From NCBI GenBank assembly GCA_902515205.1, contig CABXTU010000011.1, forward strand, positions 1-36,199: a stretch of 36,199 nucleotides of DNA, in the 5' to 3' direction. The DNA is from an uncultured Pelagibacteraceae bacterium. Lineage in GTDB: Bacteria; Pseudomonadota; Alphaproteobacteria; Pelagibacterales; Pelagibacteraceae. This document shows, one piece after another, positions 35,618 through 36,199 of this stretch. The number at the start of each line of letters is the position of its first letter. The first letter of the stretch is position 1. A program made the translations under genes and the position numbers. The notes below the pieces were generated by a model. That model searched no databases. It saw only the letters and a list, made by a program, of their open reading frames with translations, and had not been told where the DNA came from.

Positions 35618-35632
35618 TCCTAGATAAACAAT

Positions 35633-35667
35633 AGTAAATAATTGGCTTAAAATAAAGATTATTTACT
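35633..35667 (-). repeat. 10-bp perfect inverted repeat at the trpC 3' end
   Basis: AGTAAATAAT (35633-35642) and ATTATTTACT (35658-35667) are perfect inverted copies around a 15-base loop, and the right arm touches the last base of the trpC stop codon. It may form the 3' hairpin of trpC mRNA, but it is nearly all A-T and lacks a following U-tract on that strand. Protein binding is an alternative. Confidence 0.5.
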
Positions 35668-36199
35668 TAAAGAACTGAAAAAATAGAATTATTCTCTAGA
35701 TTTTTTAAAAGTGATTCACCTATTAAAAAAGTTTTAATAGAGGTTCTCTTTGAGATTTCTAGCAATTCAACTTTAGTTTTTATTCCACTTTCAGAAATTA
35801 AAGGACCAGAATGATCGATTAACACATCATGAATATTGTAAGTTGTATTTGTTTCAGTTTTAAGAGTTTTAAGATTTCTATTATTTATTCCTATTAATGC
35901 TTTTTTATATTTTAATGCTCGTTTAGCCTCTTCAATCGTATGAACTTCAACAATCACAGACATATCAAGTTTTAACGCTTCATTATACAATTCATCAGCG
36001 AGGTCATCAGACACACCAGCTAATATTATTAATATAGCATCAGCCCCATAACTTTTTGCTAGCGGTATTTGAAATTTGTCTACAAAAAAATCTTTACAAA
36101 GAATTGGTAAATTAATCTTTTGTTTAATTTGACTTATATGAGTTAAATTACCTAAAAAGAAATCTTCTTCAGTTAAAACTGATAAACATGATACTTTAT
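35667..36199 (-). CDS. trpC: Indole-3-glycerol phosphate synthase, 5'-partial
   Basis: TrpC closes the indole ring in tryptophan synthesis. The reading frame is open to the right edge, so the N-terminal part lies outside the window; a GTG at 36014 is internal. The visible 177 residues cover most of the TIM barrel: SVLTEEDFFLGNL, LPILCKDFFVDKFQI with the catalytic Lys, YGADAILIILAG, VIVEVHTIEEA with the Glu, IGINNRNLKTL, and ISESGIKT near the phosphate site. The C-terminal FLIGESLL is typical. It is on the same strand as lexA, 88 bases upstream of it. Confidence 0.95.
   Translation of the reverse strand, partial: KVSCLSVLTEEDFFLGNLTHISQIKQKINLPILCKDFFVDKFQIPLAKSYGADAILIILAGVSDDLADELYNEALKLDMSVIVEVHTIEEAKRALKYKKALIGINNRNLKTLKTETNTTYNIHDVLIDHSGPLISESGIKTKVELLEISKRTSIKTFLIGESLLKNLENNSIFSVL

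Noticed and set aside
1-36199. Defence island, mobile element, CRISPR array or horizontally acquired cluster
   Set aside because: Every gene is a recognised housekeeping or envelope gene in a known alphaproteobacterial context, with uniform AT-rich composition and no integrase, transposase or direct-repeat array.

Overview
The window is a strongly AT-rich, gene-dense stretch of an alphaproteobacterial chromosome. Gene content and order (nuoD-N, birA, coaX, RNase J, a DUF1467 gene, proS, lolCD, dnaE, then rpsB-tsf-frr-uppS-cdsA-dxr-bamA and the lipid A genes) are typical of Alphaproteobacteria. The very low GC, Lys/Ile/Asn-rich proteins, near absence of intergenic DNA and a structured rpsB leader point to the SAR11 clade (Pelagibacterales, 'Candidatus Pelagibacter'-like). 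The species cannot be fixed from the sequence alone. There are no tRNA or rRNA genes, insertion sequences, CRISPR arrays or phage genes.

Bases 1-21666 form one co-oriented run of 18 genes that overlap or sit 0-8 bp apart. The first eleven encode respiratory complex I (nuoD C-terminal part through nuoN). Then come biotin-protein ligase, type III pantothenate kinase, RNase J, a small DUF1467 membrane protein, prolyl-tRNA synthetase, the Lol lipoprotein-release permease and ATPase, and the replicative DNA polymerase III alpha subunit. nuoD enters from the left edge and carries an apparent one-base insertion in a T6 tract at 43-48.

The longest non-coding stretch (128 bp, 21667-21794) precedes rpsB and can fold into a pseudoknot whose second strand abuts the start codon. 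A second co-oriented run (21795-33501) follows: rpsB, tsf, frr, uppS, cdsA, dxr, bamA, skp, fabZ, lpxD, lpxA, lpxI, lpxB. It combines translation factors with undecaprenyl phosphate, CDP-diacylglycerol and isoprenoid precursor synthesis, outer-membrane protein assembly and lipid A synthesis, so much of it builds the cell envelope. pyrH and rseP, which commonly lie in this cluster, are missing from their usual slots.

The right end is transcribed leftward: trpC (entering from the right edge), lexA and gltX. gltX overlaps the end of lpxB by 24 bp in convergent orientation. A perfect alphaproteobacterial LexA box (GTTC-N7-GTTC) lies 25 bp upstream of lexA, showing SOS autoregulation. A 10-bp perfect inverted repeat marks the end of trpC.

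This is mainly a conserved housekeeping region. I see no evidence of a novel multi-gene system. The items most worth a second look are the nuoD frameshift, the rpsB leader RNA, the very short BirA, the missing pyrH and rseP, and the repeated 8-nt gene overlaps.
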